Source: Prosapia bicincta (lineage: Eukaryota > Arthropoda > Insecta > Hemiptera > Cercopidae). Taken from it: 64,000 bases of DNA. The stretch spans positions 47,022,729-47,086,728 of the forward strand of contig JBAIZL010000002.1 of the NCBI GenBank assembly GCA_036971475.1, given 5' to 3'. The notes beneath the pieces were generated by a model, which saw nothing but the letters and a program-made list of their open reading frames with translations, searched no databases and was not told the DNA's origin. Position numbers and translations under genes: made by a program. The first letter of the stretch is position 1. Each line of letters starts with the position of its first letter. Shown here in pieces: positions 46,853 to 59,010 of the stretch.

Positions 46853-49800
46853 AATTCGTTTTATTGTTCTTTCATTTGAACGTATTTCTTTATATTTGCA
46901 TTAAACATAATATTAGCAAAATCTTATTTTTTATTATTTATTTCTTTATATGCATAGGATAAAAAAAAATTAATTTTTAATATTTATATTTGGAGTTCTT
47001 TAACTGTACTTGATTATGTATTACGGTTAAATTACTATTTCAAAATGAAAATCTATTTTTTTTCCTATGCGGGTTTCTAATATATTATTTTACTTCAAAA
47101 ATTATATGATCTTATATTATTTTTAAAATATGTCTAAACAGATAAAAATATATGAATATGTCGTTTCTTCTTTAAAATTGGTTCAATGTATTACAGGTCT
47201 CATAAGTAATTTGACAACATATTTGTGTAAATGAGTTCTAAAATATAACTGTGTGTTTGCGATTTTAAAATACAGAAAATTATCTGAATTATTGAACATA
47301 TTTTTTTTAAAACTCATTTAGTTTGCAATTTTCAGTTTACTTTAGGTAGAAGCATGGTATAGCAACTTGGAGCATTTAGCATTTCGTAGCTACTTAGACG
47401 GACGGTATAACTTAGATGCTATGAATAATAAATGCGGCACTTAAATCTTTACTAAGTACGTCTTAGCTCCACGTCACCAGGCTAACACACTAAAGGAAAC
47501 TTTCGACAAAGGTCACTCTGCCAAATATATAATCCAATCCGAGCTACAAAGCAAAGTGTTTGGAATGAACGTTGACCGAAGCAGATAGAAATGCCTTAGA
47601 TTTGTAGGGTGGAGCACACAAATAACACTAAAAGGTCTCACCTATGTTATTGCCATGGGTAATAGTGATGTAAAATATTAATTAGGATAATAATTACTTT
47701 GTGTTTTTATATAAATCTAAAAATATGAGTTTTAAAACTCTTTAAAATCAAATGCAATAATATTACTTAGCCAGCTTAAACCAGTGTGAATTCACAAATA
47801 TGATTCCGTACATGTGATAAAAGAGATAAAAATTTCTTTTCAATTGGACTTTCCGGACGAAATTAAAATAGTGATATTTATGAGTATACTGTCTCAATTT
47901 TGGCAGGAAAATTAGTTGAGTAATTTTATTTAAAAGATCATTGCTCTTTCGTTGTTTGTTTTTTTTGTCATTTCATTTATATCAATGAATTTCTTTGCTT
48001 CGCTTGCTTCTATGTATTAGCATCCGCTCGCTTTAAAAAATACACTAATTATTAATAAGTACAGATTAATTAATTAGGGAAGGAAACAGCTTTTAGTATA
48101 TATTATTAGTTTAGGTAACTCAATAATATAATAACATGATTCGCTTTTTAATTTACTTTTAAAATCAAAATTCCATAATAGGGTAAAAATAAGGAAAAAT
48201 ATATGCTACCATGATCAACAGAGACTGAGAGAAATTTGTGAATGGTACGCTTTCAGCTGCCGGTGCTGTAATCCGATATCAGATATATTGGGCTTCAAAT
48301 ATGTTCAAGTAGCCCCGTCAAATTCCATTCTAAAGCTTCTGCAAGAAAATCAATACTGGGCTTATGCTTTCCTCATATTGTTTATTCTTTATTCTATGTT
48401 TCCGTAGAAGTCCAGTTTCTTCCCGCTCGCTTTTATAGTTCGGGGGAATTACCAGCTCTATAACTAATCCATCTTCATAAATCTGTTTCTTGCCCGTATT
48501 TCATCCAGTTTTACCCAAAATTGTTTTTAGGTATTTTTAAACTATATTTAAATGAACCTATATTCAATAGTGCCAGTGACGGATAAATGGTAAAACGTTA
48601 TGAGCGTGGAGTATTTTTAATGCATAAGCAGAAGTGCCTTACACTAATAACACGATATAATAGATAGAGCCCAAGATTAACCTCAATTGTAAAATTATTT
48701 GCACCATATGTTCAACAGAAATCATTAATTGCATTCACCTGGTTCTACTAAGTGGGCTGTGCAGTTCCGGTTGTAGGACCTTCGAGTACAAGCTAGTACT
48801 TACTCATGACTCTAGAAATCGAATATTAGGAGATAATGAATAAACATTCAATGTATTTCAGTGTATTTTAATGAAACCGTCTAGCAAACCACAACAAAAT
48901 TATATTGTCAAATTATCATGTGGCCCATAAAACTATAAATTTTACAGATCTTCTAATTTTTAAAACGTTTATATATTAGATTTTTTCCACTTACTCTATA
49001 AATCATAATGCAATTTGATACATTCTTTATACGATATTATTGAAGCACTTATTATTTATAATTTAAGTTATTTAAGTTGAAAAATGGAATTTGAAAATTA
49101 GGAATTCTCATTATTTTTATAACATCGTCTCCGATTTGTTCCTGTAAGTAAATAGGTTTTACTAATTCATTACTAAGTAAATGTGATCCCTTGAAATCTT
49201 TCCTGAAGAATAAGAAAAGAAAAATTAGGATATGTAAACAAATATACATTTTTTGAAAATATACAATGGAAAAAATAATTGCTCTAAATATTTTGCATTC
49301 CGATTCTTAATACACTCATCTTCATTTCTGTTAAGAATATTTCTATATAATTGATTATTTTTTCTCTCCTTCCTAACTTTACAATATTTTCCTCTGTTGA
49401 CGCGTTTCTTAATGACTGATTTCAAAATCTAAATTGCCTAAAATTGTTTGTTCGGAATATAAAATTAAGATATGCCTCAATAAAATATACCTTTTTGAAA
49501 ATACGCACTGAAAAAATATGTTTGCTCTAAATATTTTCAACAAAGTTAAATTTGAATGTAAAGGTAAATGATTTAAGATTTAAAAGTGTTAAAAAAATGA
49601 AAAATTTTGGATTTTCTGCAAAGAAATTTCATAACACCTATGTACCTATCTACTGTACCTTAGTATATAGAGGTAGAGAAAAAACATGATTATATCAGGA
49701 AACACATTCTAAATAGCTGTAACTCCTAAGATTACTGTATGAAAGTAACATACATATTAAAAACAAATAAAAATATAAAAAACGTAACACAGCAGATTTA

Positions 49801-50033
49801 TGTAAATAAATAAAACAGTTAGTGCAACCGAATGATTTTAGGTTGCCTTGTATATGGTCAAGATGCATTAATAGAACGAATGTTATCCTCGTACATTTAT
49901 AGGTTTATATGTAATTTTGCGTTATATTTTTGTTTACAGAGTTTACAGAGTTAAAAGTATATAATATGCTTATTTTTATTTCTCACTGCGTTTTACACAT
50001 GGATACCCCAAACAATATTTCAATTTAAGAAAT
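45923..50033. other. AT-rich noncoding sequence
   Basis: Contains GATGACGTCATC, a 12-bp palindrome with a CRE core, at about 46321-46332; a (TA)n tract at 46805-46852; GC-richer unidentified stretches at 47340-47660 and 48200-48800; and a ~75-bp direct duplication (TTGCTCTAAATATTTT words) at about 49222-49296 and 49464-49540. No gene recognised. Confidence 0.35.
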
Positions 50034-50208
50034 AATTCCTTTGACTCGACCTAAGGTAGTACCAGGCTAAAGGCTAAAGAACGAACATGGAATGCCAAGG
50101 GTAGCATTTACCCGCATTCAACGTTAGATCACTTGGTTCTTGATATTGACACTTTGGGTACGGCTGTCACATTACCAAAGTAAAATTGTTAGTTCGTACG
50201 ACAAAGAA
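50034..50208 (+). repeat. Dispersed ~176-bp repeat, copy 2
   Basis: Same family as 41289-41465 in the opposite orientation; see that entry for the shared landmarks. The ends of the two copies coincide, suggesting that both are full-length units. Confidence 0.6.
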
Positions 50209-50701
50209 CTGGGTGAATGAACTTCAATATTAAAATAATCTTTAAAATTTAAAAGAAAGAAACATCTTTTTAACAATCTATCTATCAGGTAAAATATTTC
50301 ATGATAAAATTACAATGATCATTTTCACAACATTATTATCATATACTAAATTTTCCTCATTTCAAAACTTCAGTTCGTTGGAAAATGCATTAAATATTTC
50401 TTATTGAAAATATTCCTATGAGGTTTTACACTCTACAATTCTAATTGATCATTACTTTATTTATGCTGCACTACGATATACATGAACCACGAACTTGCGA
50501 TCTAGATTATAACCTTCAGAATGATAACTTTTCAGTACACGAAAGACGATGTCTAATACTCCCATAATTGTGAAGATGATTAGTAAATTTTACGAAAAAC
50601 TGACTATAGCCTATTTGGTAGAGACGAGATAAGATATTCCCAAATGTTTAGAACTGTGTACACTATACACACAGTAGTACACAAATGTATAGAGCGTTTA
50701 A

Positions 50702-50872
<171 letters not shown>

Positions 50873-52250
50873 TATTAATTTGTATTAGAGATTATCGGTA
50901 CATGTTTTCAACAAAGTAAAGCTATATCCCTTCACGTTTAAATTTTTCTAGATATTTATTAATAAATATTTTACAGATTAAATAACAAATATTTGAATAT
51001 ATAAATGTGAGCAATGTCGAGAGTGTTACCGAAATTATATCTTGAATATTTTATACCGGGCACAAACTGTTAACAGTTGTTATAGATAAATAACCAATGG
51101 TTACTTTTAAAATGGGTAAAACAATCTAATTTTTTTTAGTTTCATCGTGTGAAATAACAACTATGATATATTCAACCAAACCTAATGAACATAAATATGA
51201 ATTCTAAGTGTTAATAATTACTTTCTGAAAGAAATACTAATATATAATGAATGTTTGTCAAGGTAGCTCCTATCTCTAAGACACCAAAATGAAAATGCTT
51301 CCTTAGGTATTTTATCTATTTTACATGTCAGATTTCACATAAAAGATAAAAGGTTAGGACTACCATTGATACAGAAATAATTTACATCCTAAAATTTTTC
51401 GAAGGGGGATTAATATAAAGTTTAGTTAAAGCTATTATTTCCTAAACGTCACTTAATTATATAAAATTTCTACTACTATAACTACCTTCAATATTTTGGG
51501 TTAGCATTAGTCATTTTTTTCATGCCACTATCGTTACTAGCTATAACAACTACTATTGTAATCGCTGTTTCCATTATTTCCTGAATATTATAGCTAATAC
51601 AATCAGGGCTTGTGGAATTAGTTTGGATGGTATGTTGGGATTGTCACTGCTTACCCAATAATTACTCAAGAAGTATAGTTTAAAAGAAAATGTAAAGCTA
51701 GTACTTTAATATCTATTTAGAACTTTTAAAGAACCTATTTGTTAATCAATAGCGACACGTACGCAGTAGCAGAGCTGAAGTAGGTCTCTCAACAGAGTAA
51801 GGATGTATAATGCCTCAGAAAATACCTTGTTCACAACTCATTTCGTCAGAGGTGTGCGCAAGTAGATTGTTAGAGTAGTTTGCTCGATACAGATGCTAGG
51901 CAGCAGCACTAATGTTTAAAAAATTGCAAAACAATAAAATTATAATTAAATGCTAAAAAGGTTTTCATTTATTTTTTAAACTATGCTGATAGATATACTA
52001 AAAGTTGCTTTTGTAAGTACAGTTCAACTGTTTATACTAATTAATCCATTAGTTTAGGAATTTAAAGTTTAATTAAATATTGTAGGCTTCTTACTTCCTT
52101 ACTGTCTACTTTAGCGCCCAAATTCCATTATTGCTTGTTGTAAAATAAATACTAATATACTATTCTCCATATACAAAATCTCGTAGGCCCTACTGAGCAC
52201 TAGATTATTGAGGACGAATAAAGTATATTTGGAATAATTTGTAACGTACA

Positions 52251-52330
52251 AATTCTTAAGTAAAAGTAAGTTCCTACGCAATCTCTTAAGTAAAAGTAAG
52301 ATAGTACGCAATCTTCTTAAAAGATCCGTA
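52251..52330. repeat. Short 30-bp tandem repeat
   Basis: Two near-identical units (52251-52279 and 52280-52309) sharing CTTAAGTAAAAGTAAG and TACGCAATCT, followed by a partial third. The array produces a leucine-rich open frame on the minus strand that is not a gene. Confidence 0.75.
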
Positions 52331-53144
52331 TAATTTCGTAAGATAAGGAAGGTCATCGTTACGCTACGGGTGTGGAGAAAAATGTCTATGAGAGATAAAG
52401 CAGTGACAACACATGTAATAGTCTTAGCATTAGTAGATAAGAGAAGGTATCAATCATTTAGATATCAGGTAAATAGAAATGAAAATATTTTGCTCTATAA
52501 CAATAATGTTTTGAAATCCATAGCGGTCAAAAACTCGGAGGCATATTTCTTTAACGGTTATTTATGGTGTGAAAGAATTCTGACATTTTTAAGTGGTAAA
52601 TACTGTTGCTATCATTGGGAGTACTACTGATATTTACCACGACGGAGACACATAAAGCTTTATTGGAAATTCTGGCATTACTTAACTAGATATCAGAAGT
52701 AATTGTGATATTGCAAATATCGCTAGAATTACAAATGCAATTACTGGTGATCATGTTCCTGGTGTAACAGTGTGGCTTTAAACTTTCCACATATTCAGTA
52801 ATCTATGACAGTAAATAACGGGAATCCATTAGTCCTCATCAATTAAAATATTCATTTCCTCCAATAATTAAAATAGCATTAATTTGCAAATTTACCATAG
52901 ATACCTAATTAGGAGCCTGCTAAACTGTGCCTTTAAAATATACCTTAGTTAATGAGTAATAGGGTGAGTATTTATTTTTATAAATGAAAGAAAAATGTAA
53001 AATTAATTATTCTAAGAGTAGATTATTGGTATATTGCTCTCTCAATCGAGGCACTATATATATATATATCGCAATATGTATTCTTGTGTATTAATAAAGA
53101 ACATAAGTCAAAATACAAATACAAGAATTATAATTGAATTTACA

Positions 53145-53189
53145 ATTCAAAACTTTTCGTTGGCTAACAGTAACAACATCATCAGGAAT
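53145..53189 (-). ncRNA. Hammerhead-ribozyme-like motif, family B copy 2 (slightly degenerate)
   Basis: Minus-strand copy of the motif at 41767-41811. CTGATGA, the extra T, GAA and stem I (ATTC/GAAT) are conserved. Stem II has four pairs (GTTG/CAAC) and one new mismatch. The hexamer is AAGTTT, which can still self-pair through G-T. About 100 bp of surrounding sequence matches copy 1. A short TA run (53056-53070) lies downstream of it on the minus strand, as in copy 1. Confidence 0.5.
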
Positions 53190-54354
53190 ATTAAACAATT
53201 AAAATTAACATATTATTAATATCTATAAAACAATACTCCTGATTCTATTACTATTTTATTACTATTTATTAGAATACTTCGATATGATTACTTTTAGGAT
53301 TTAAGTTATTGGCTGTTTTTTAAATCCTAATTGAAATAACACTATTGGTAAACATAATATGTTCTCGTTATATAAATTTTGCGTCATAACTGGCTTCGGT
53401 AAAATACTCAAATAATTTTAAAATTAAGTACGCTTTAACAATAGACGATTATAAAGTTAGGGAATGGAGTGAATGCAGATTGTAAACATATTGATTTTAA
53501 TGCTTTTCCCACGTATCCACTCCTCGTGTAGCTGTTAATACGGTAGAGTCTGCAATGTTTAAACTGGAGTTTAGGATCAGCCGTATTATCTCTAAGAGTA
53601 GTTCATTTTTGGGTAGAAATAGAATGATTATTTGAGGCTTCGAATCTGAAGGTCTGTCAGTCACCATTGTGGAATGGAAAAAACGAATGGAAGTGTTTGG
53701 TTTGGAAATATTTATATTGTTTTATGTTCATTAACATTGAAGTTTGTTCTGTATATAGTTAACATTGTATTATAGAGATCGTGTACCTACCGCAACCTAC
53801 TACTTTTTCGGCACATATTTCAGCAATGTTTAATTATTCTGACGTTTGCAATTAGGATTGTAAAAAGTATGACCGGAAACATATGTGAAAATGATAAGAA
53901 TCGCTTTAACCTGGCGTTCATTAAACTATATTAAAACACAATCATAGATAAAGGAGAAGAGACTGTGGTCACTTTCAATTTTGAGGAATGCCTGCAGGTT
54001 ATGTTCTTAGTGGTAATAATTGCATGCCTCTTCTAATTCTTGAATATTGTGATATTCAGAATATAAATGCACCTGGTGTGTTCAGAATTATCTTTTTATT
54101 TCATTTACATCTAATATATCCTATTTCATGTTCTCTTTACCTAATTCATGTTCTCTTTAATTAAACTTTTCCTTTTCCATTATAAAAGATTTTACATTCT
54201 ACATTTTCCAATTTGTAATCTTTTTATTAATGAATACAAATTGTATAGATACCTTTCTTTTATAAAACATACATTTTAGTCAAATAGCAAGTAGTTGTAG
54301 CCGATAGTGATTTTGTAACACAAAACCCCATAAAACGCGTCTCACGGGACTGTA
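53190..54354. other. AT-rich noncoding sequence
   Basis: No gene recognised. A somewhat GC-richer stretch at 53500-53700 is unidentified. Confidence 0.35.
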
Positions 54355-54386
54355 TTTTTTTTTTTTAATTCAACTTGGGAGCGGGT

Positions 54387-55638
54387 TTAAACTGCCCGAA
54401 GCACTGCTACCTTAAGGTATATTGTACTTACCTCCCTGATGTAGTCAAATAGCCCCTTCCCTCTTACCAGGTTTAGGAGTTTCCTGACTAGTGTTTTACC
54501 TTCGCCATCCACCAGAGCCGTTCCATCACCAAAGAGGTTGAAGCGCCTCTCAGCAAGTTCTTCACATCTGTAAATAATGTGTGTGGCAGTCTCCAGTTTC
54601 TGCCCGCATAATCTGCACACTGGTTCATCTTTGTAGATACCCGTTTTATGCAGATGTTTCCTTAGTCCACCGTGTCCCGTGAGTAGACCTGCTGCTATCC
54701 TCAGTTCCTGCCTAGACAGATAGATGAGACTCTTCTGCAGCCCCAAGGAAGGTTTCCTAAGGGTTAGCTTACTGTGTATCATCCCTTCAGCCCTGATCCA
54801 GTGCTCACAGTATCTTTCAGCCATCCACCTTCGCACAGTCATCTTGACCATGGATTGGAAATACCTACCGCAGGCTCCGGTCCAATCAGGGGAGTCGAAG
54901 ACCCCTCTCTAGGCAGCGCATCTGCAGCTTCATTTCCAAGTATTCCCCTATGCCCTGGCACCCAACCTATCTTGATTTGATTGTGCCTTGCCAGGGCTTG
55001 TAGGTTATTTAGGCACTCCCTGACTATGGCCGAGGTGACCACATGTCCGTTTAGTGCCTTAATTGCTGCCTGACTGTCGGAGAAAATAGCAATCCGGGTC
55101 CCGTGTGTTCCCCTTCTCGCTATCTCTCCCAGACAGGCATTTATAGCATATATTTCGGTCTGAAATATGCCTCCCCCAAGGAAAAAACTAGTTTTACCCT
55201 TGGGTTTTTACAATACACCCCCGCTCCAGTACCGAAGTCCATCTTGGAGCCATCTGTGTACCAGATCTGAGCTCCCGATGTTAATATCCCTGACCATTCC
55301 ATCATGGTTTGGTGGACCTGGTCAGGTGCAAACGTTCGAGTAATGTGGTCGCTGCCCATTTCCAAGACAGGTTCTTTGACCACGCACTCGGTACTAATAT
55401 TTCCCGAAACAACTGGGAGGTTAGCCCAGTTGTTCGAGTTGCGCAATCTCCATGCCGCAAGCCTCGCCTCTCCCCTAAGGACAAGCTTGAGGGGAGGGAG
55501 GTTAAGCATTACTTTCACTGCTGAACCAGGTGTAGTTGACATCGCTCCCAGTGTGCACAGACAGGCCAATCTCTGGATAGAGCTCAGTTTAGCTGTTGTC
55601 TGTGCCTGGTTGGCCTTTGTCCAACACCAGAGCTCCAT
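54387..55638 (-). pseudogene. ORF2 RNase H and cysteine-rich C-terminus
   Basis: Three overlapping frames (55638-55141, 55042-54839, 54851-54387) together give RNase H with IWYTDGSKMDFG, GHRGILGNEAADALP (fourth acidic residue kept) and a tail CRLCGQKLETATHIIYRC. The first frame is cut after FSLGEAYF, where a short change destroys the VEIYA block. The normal stop is read through (TAC in place of the TAG seen at 30127), extending the frame into the 3' UTR. Confidence 0.85.
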
Positions 55639-55639
55639 A

Positions 55640-56160
55640 GGTAATCATAGGTCTTATCACCCTCAGATACATCCAGTGCATCATTGATGGCTTCAGTCCC
55701 CATTTCTTACCCATCATTCTTCTCACAGTCATCAGTGCCCTTTTGTCCCTGTTAACCGACCCCTCAAGACGTGGGTTTCAGGTGAGTTTCCTGTCCAGAG
55801 TAACTCCCAGGTACTTCACCTCCCCCACAAACTCAAGGTATTCACCAAACAAGCAAGGCATCCTGGTCGTCAGATCTTTTCGCTGTCTGGTGAAGTTAAT
55901 AAGAGCACCTTTTTCGGATGTACCCTAAGGATCTCCTTATTACACCACTCTTCAATCAGTCGTAGAGGATTTCGGATTACCTCAAGGACTGTATCAGGGA
56001 ATCTGCCCAGGATCAGAACAACTATGTCGTCGGCATATCCTAGACAGAAGTACCCCTGTTCATTCAGGAGTTCAATAAGGTTGTCAACCACTAGGCACCA
56101 CAACAGAGGAGAGAGAACCCCCCCCCCTGTGCACAGCCCAGACTTGTCTGAAATGGTTCA
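55640..56160 (-). pseudogene. ORF2 reverse transcriptase fragment (second half only)
   Basis: The frame 56103-55870 holds the catalytic GYADDIVV and the following EEWCNKEILRVHPKK. Just upstream is a broken CTGGGVLSPLLWCLVVD block (the AQGGVLSPLLW motif), damaged at a C homopolymer (56119-56129). Downstream, in another frame, is the thumb FVGEVKYLGVTLDRKLTW. The fingers and first palm blocks (SYRPISL-type and FD-x-V-type motifs) are missing, so this copy lost roughly the first half of its RT. Confidence 0.8.
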
Positions 56161-56596
56161 GTGTCTGCTCCCCCAAGTTTCCTCAGAGTACTGGATGGGA
56201 AATGTGTTCTGATTAATTATTCCACAGTTTCCCCTGCTGTTTTCGTTATATTTCCCAGTGGGGTTCTTAGCTTCCCCACCGGTTTAACTGGGTCCTTAGA
56301 GAGCACTTTATACAGTCGTGCCCCTCCCCGAGTTTTGTCAATCTCTTTTCAAAATTCCTTCCAGGACTTCCTGCGTGCTTCTCTAATTACCCTGTTGTAT
56401 TAGGTTAGTGTTTTCCTATACTGGTCCCACTCCCCGTTCTTTTTTGCTCTATTAAAGAGTATCCTGGTGGTCTTCCGAAGTTTGGCTAGCTTCTTGTTCC
56501 ATCATGACGGATCCCCTACTTTTCTCCCCTCATTGAGAGGGCAGTTATCAGTAAAGGATTCTACTATAGCCTCGCCAACCAATGTGGCAGAGTCTT

Positions 56597-57357
56597 CTAG
56601 CTCTCTACTCCCGCCATACTCCAATCCAGCCTCCTCAATCCGAACGCCCAGGTCCCTCCTGTAGGAGTCCCAGTTTGTTCTTCTTGGATTCCTGTTGGCC
56701 GAAGCATGGCTGGACTTAGGGAGATATCATACCTAATATGTCTGTGGTCAGAAGAAGATGGTTCATCCGACACATACAAATTTAGTATATACCTAGCCAT
56801 CTGGTTCGATGCCACCGTAATGTCCAGGACCTCCTGTCTGGCCCTAGTGACAAACGTCGGCTCTTCCCCCTGATTTAAGACTAGTAAATTCTTCCTAAGT
56901 CCTGTACTTCCCCACGAAGTGTGATGGGAGTTAGCATCCATCCCCACCAGCAGCTCCTCATCTACAGCCCCGCAGTGCTCGACCAGCCTCCTTAGCTCAT
57001 GGGTTGGTAGAGCTCCCGCGTAGTCAAAGGGAAGATATGCCGTGGCCACGTTCATCCTCTTCATCCTCCCCTCGGCCCGCAGCTCCACCATCACTGCTAT
57101 CAAGTCCCTGCAGCAGACGTCCGCTAGTACAAAAGCACTCAACCCCCTCCTAACCAGGATACACGAACTGGGAACACCGGAGTCCTTATCATATAACAAC
57201 CTACCTCCAGATGTAGCAAGCCCGCATATTCTTCCTCCAAAAATCCATGGCTCCTGGATAAGAACCAGTTCCACCTCTCCCCTGTCCAGCATCCTACACA
57301 CGACAGCACTAGCCGCCCTGCTATGCTGTAGCTTCACTTGGAGGACTTGATCATCGT
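56597..57357 (-). pseudogene. ORF2 endonuclease of the decayed element
   Basis: A 246-codon open stretch from 57337, with the true N-terminus a few codons upstream in the same frame (VLQVKLQHSRAA). Apurinic-type endonuclease motifs are present: LIQEPW (catalytic E), GMDANSHHTSWGS (D and N), TVASNQM region and SSSDHRHI (SDH box). Past 56597 the linker toward the RT is broken by several stops. Confidence 0.85.
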
Positions 57358-57362
57358 TCTGC

Positions 57363-58421
57363 TTACTTTGCAGTTGCCTTTGTCCGCAGAGCCCCAGGAC
57401 TAGAGAGGACTTTGAACGTGGCCTGTCTCAGCCCCACGTTCACCCTCATGTTGTTGTTCCGTAGTGCCCCGAGGGAGCCCTCTCCTATATACAGGATCAG
57501 GGTAAGACCTGCATCCTCCCTTTTCCTAACAATCCCCTTCCAAGATCCAGAACTCTCCCAGGGCTCTGGGTTTTGACCACCTTCAGGATCTCTTCCGGCT
57601 CCTTGTCATTGTAGGGTTTGGGCACCCACATTGAAACCTTTGCAGTGCAAAAGTCTCCCTGGGTTGTCCTGCCCTCAACTTTACCTCCTCACTCAGGGTG
57701 AAGCTTGGCAGGACCCGAAGGACCCCCTCCAGGCTCTCCCGTGAGGAGCATAAGCCATTTAGAGCCCCCCTCTCTAAGAATGCTGTCCTTAATCCTCTAT
57801 CTCCACTCTCCGCCTCAGCGGACAGTAGTTCCGAGAAGAACAGCTCCTCCAGCTCCAACAACATTTCTTCCGAGAGTTTTCTCTCTGGGTAACTAACTGG
57901 GACAATTGCTAGCTTTTGCCGAAGAGTATCGCCGTATGTGCACGAAGACACTGCAGCATCCGCCCTTCTCCCAGCTTCACTTTCTTCTTTCCTCCCTCCA
58001 CTGGAGAGGGATTGGAGGTCGCACTCCTAGGCCTTTTGGACGTGCTGTGTTATGGTGCTCTTGATTGCTTCTCTGATGCACCTCCCACCTCACAACATCC
58101 AAGCCCTGGACTTTGACAAGCTCGGCTCGGTTTTGGCCTCCCCTTCGTTTTTTCAGGTTTGTTGGCCCTCCCGCTGCTCTCGCCTGTTCTCTTCGAAGCC
58201 TACCTTTTGGCCGCTTCACTCATACGCTTTCCCCGTAAAGTCAGCATGCTCAACTCTACAGCCACTTCACCAGTTGCTGCAGTCGGCATCTTGACAGCCG
58301 CCCCCGCACACCCCGTGATGGTTGCCGTTGACACCTCTGCTGCAGACTCACGGTTTGCCGTCTCATTGGCTCCCGCTGTCTGTGCAGTCTCAAAATCAAT
58401 TGTTTGTTTTTTATGATCCAT
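57363..58421 (-). pseudogene. ORF1 of the decayed element
   Basis: Starts at ATG 58421 and reads through at least three frames (58421-58200, 58219-57977, 57951-57583, then to a stop at 57363). It has an N-terminal acidic/threonine-rich region, an arginine-rich segment (KGRLRREQARAAGG), a glutamate-rich helix-like stretch (SEEMLLELEELFFSELL) and a C-terminal domain with VPNPYND-like and LTLILYIGEGS residues. The C-terminal part resembles DUF4780-type RNA-binding domains found in some arthropod retrotransposon ORF1s. No zinc knuckles were seen. The N-terminus is the part retained in the 28-kb fusion. Confidence 0.65.
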
Positions 58422-59010
58422 TAACGTCCCACGAGTATGGGGGAAATAACGGTCGACCAGAGCACAGCCCACACCGCCCTGGCAAGACAACATACAATGA
58501 GGTTTTGTCTGGTTCCTCAAGGGGATCGTGTGCGACTGCATTTTATACCCTGCAGCCATTCACCCTTCGGAACGATGCCTTCCACCTTGGATTGGGTATT
58601 CATTCACTGACCTTGAAGCACACCCCAAGTTCAGGACATTATTAACTGTTCCTCATGGAGCGAACAGCCTGCTTTACTCTCTTTTTTACAACTGTGTCGT
58701 TATGGTAGTTTCCCGCCCATACTTCACTGTCGCATTGCCCTTGGTTCACCTGGGAGGTGAGAGTAGCATTGTGAGGATTTAATTCTCAACTACCCCAGTC
58801 TCCCCAGTCAGAGCAGTTATTTCTACCACACCCAACCGGTTGACTAACGAGGAGGAATAATTCCCCACCTTTGAACCATTGCCTTGGTCCAGGCCTGCTT
58901 ATTCAGAAACTTTCCGGGATCCTTATTCACAGGTATCCTACATATCTGTAGGCCGTCCCACTATCCACCACCTCTGGACCCTCCCGGTTGCTCAGGCCAG
59001 CTAGCCGGGG

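Larger units (their letters stand above)
54355..59010 (-). mobile_element. Decayed longer copy of the RNase H-bearing non-LTR family
   Basis: A 4.66-kb minus-strand element. It has a 5' UTR (59010-58422), ORF1 (58421-57363), ORF2 (endonuclease, partial RT, RNase H, cysteine-rich tail; to about 54430), and a poly(A) tail (poly-T at 54355-54366). Many frameshifts and stops are present, and the first half of the RT is deleted around 56150. A short repeat ACAGTCCC-like flanks both ends (minus strand, after the A tail and before 59010) and may be the target duplication. RNase H plus an R1-like endonuclease start (VLQVKLQHSRAA) suggests the I/LOA/R1 group; I cannot settle the clade. Closely related to the 28150-30207 element. 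Confidence 0.88.
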
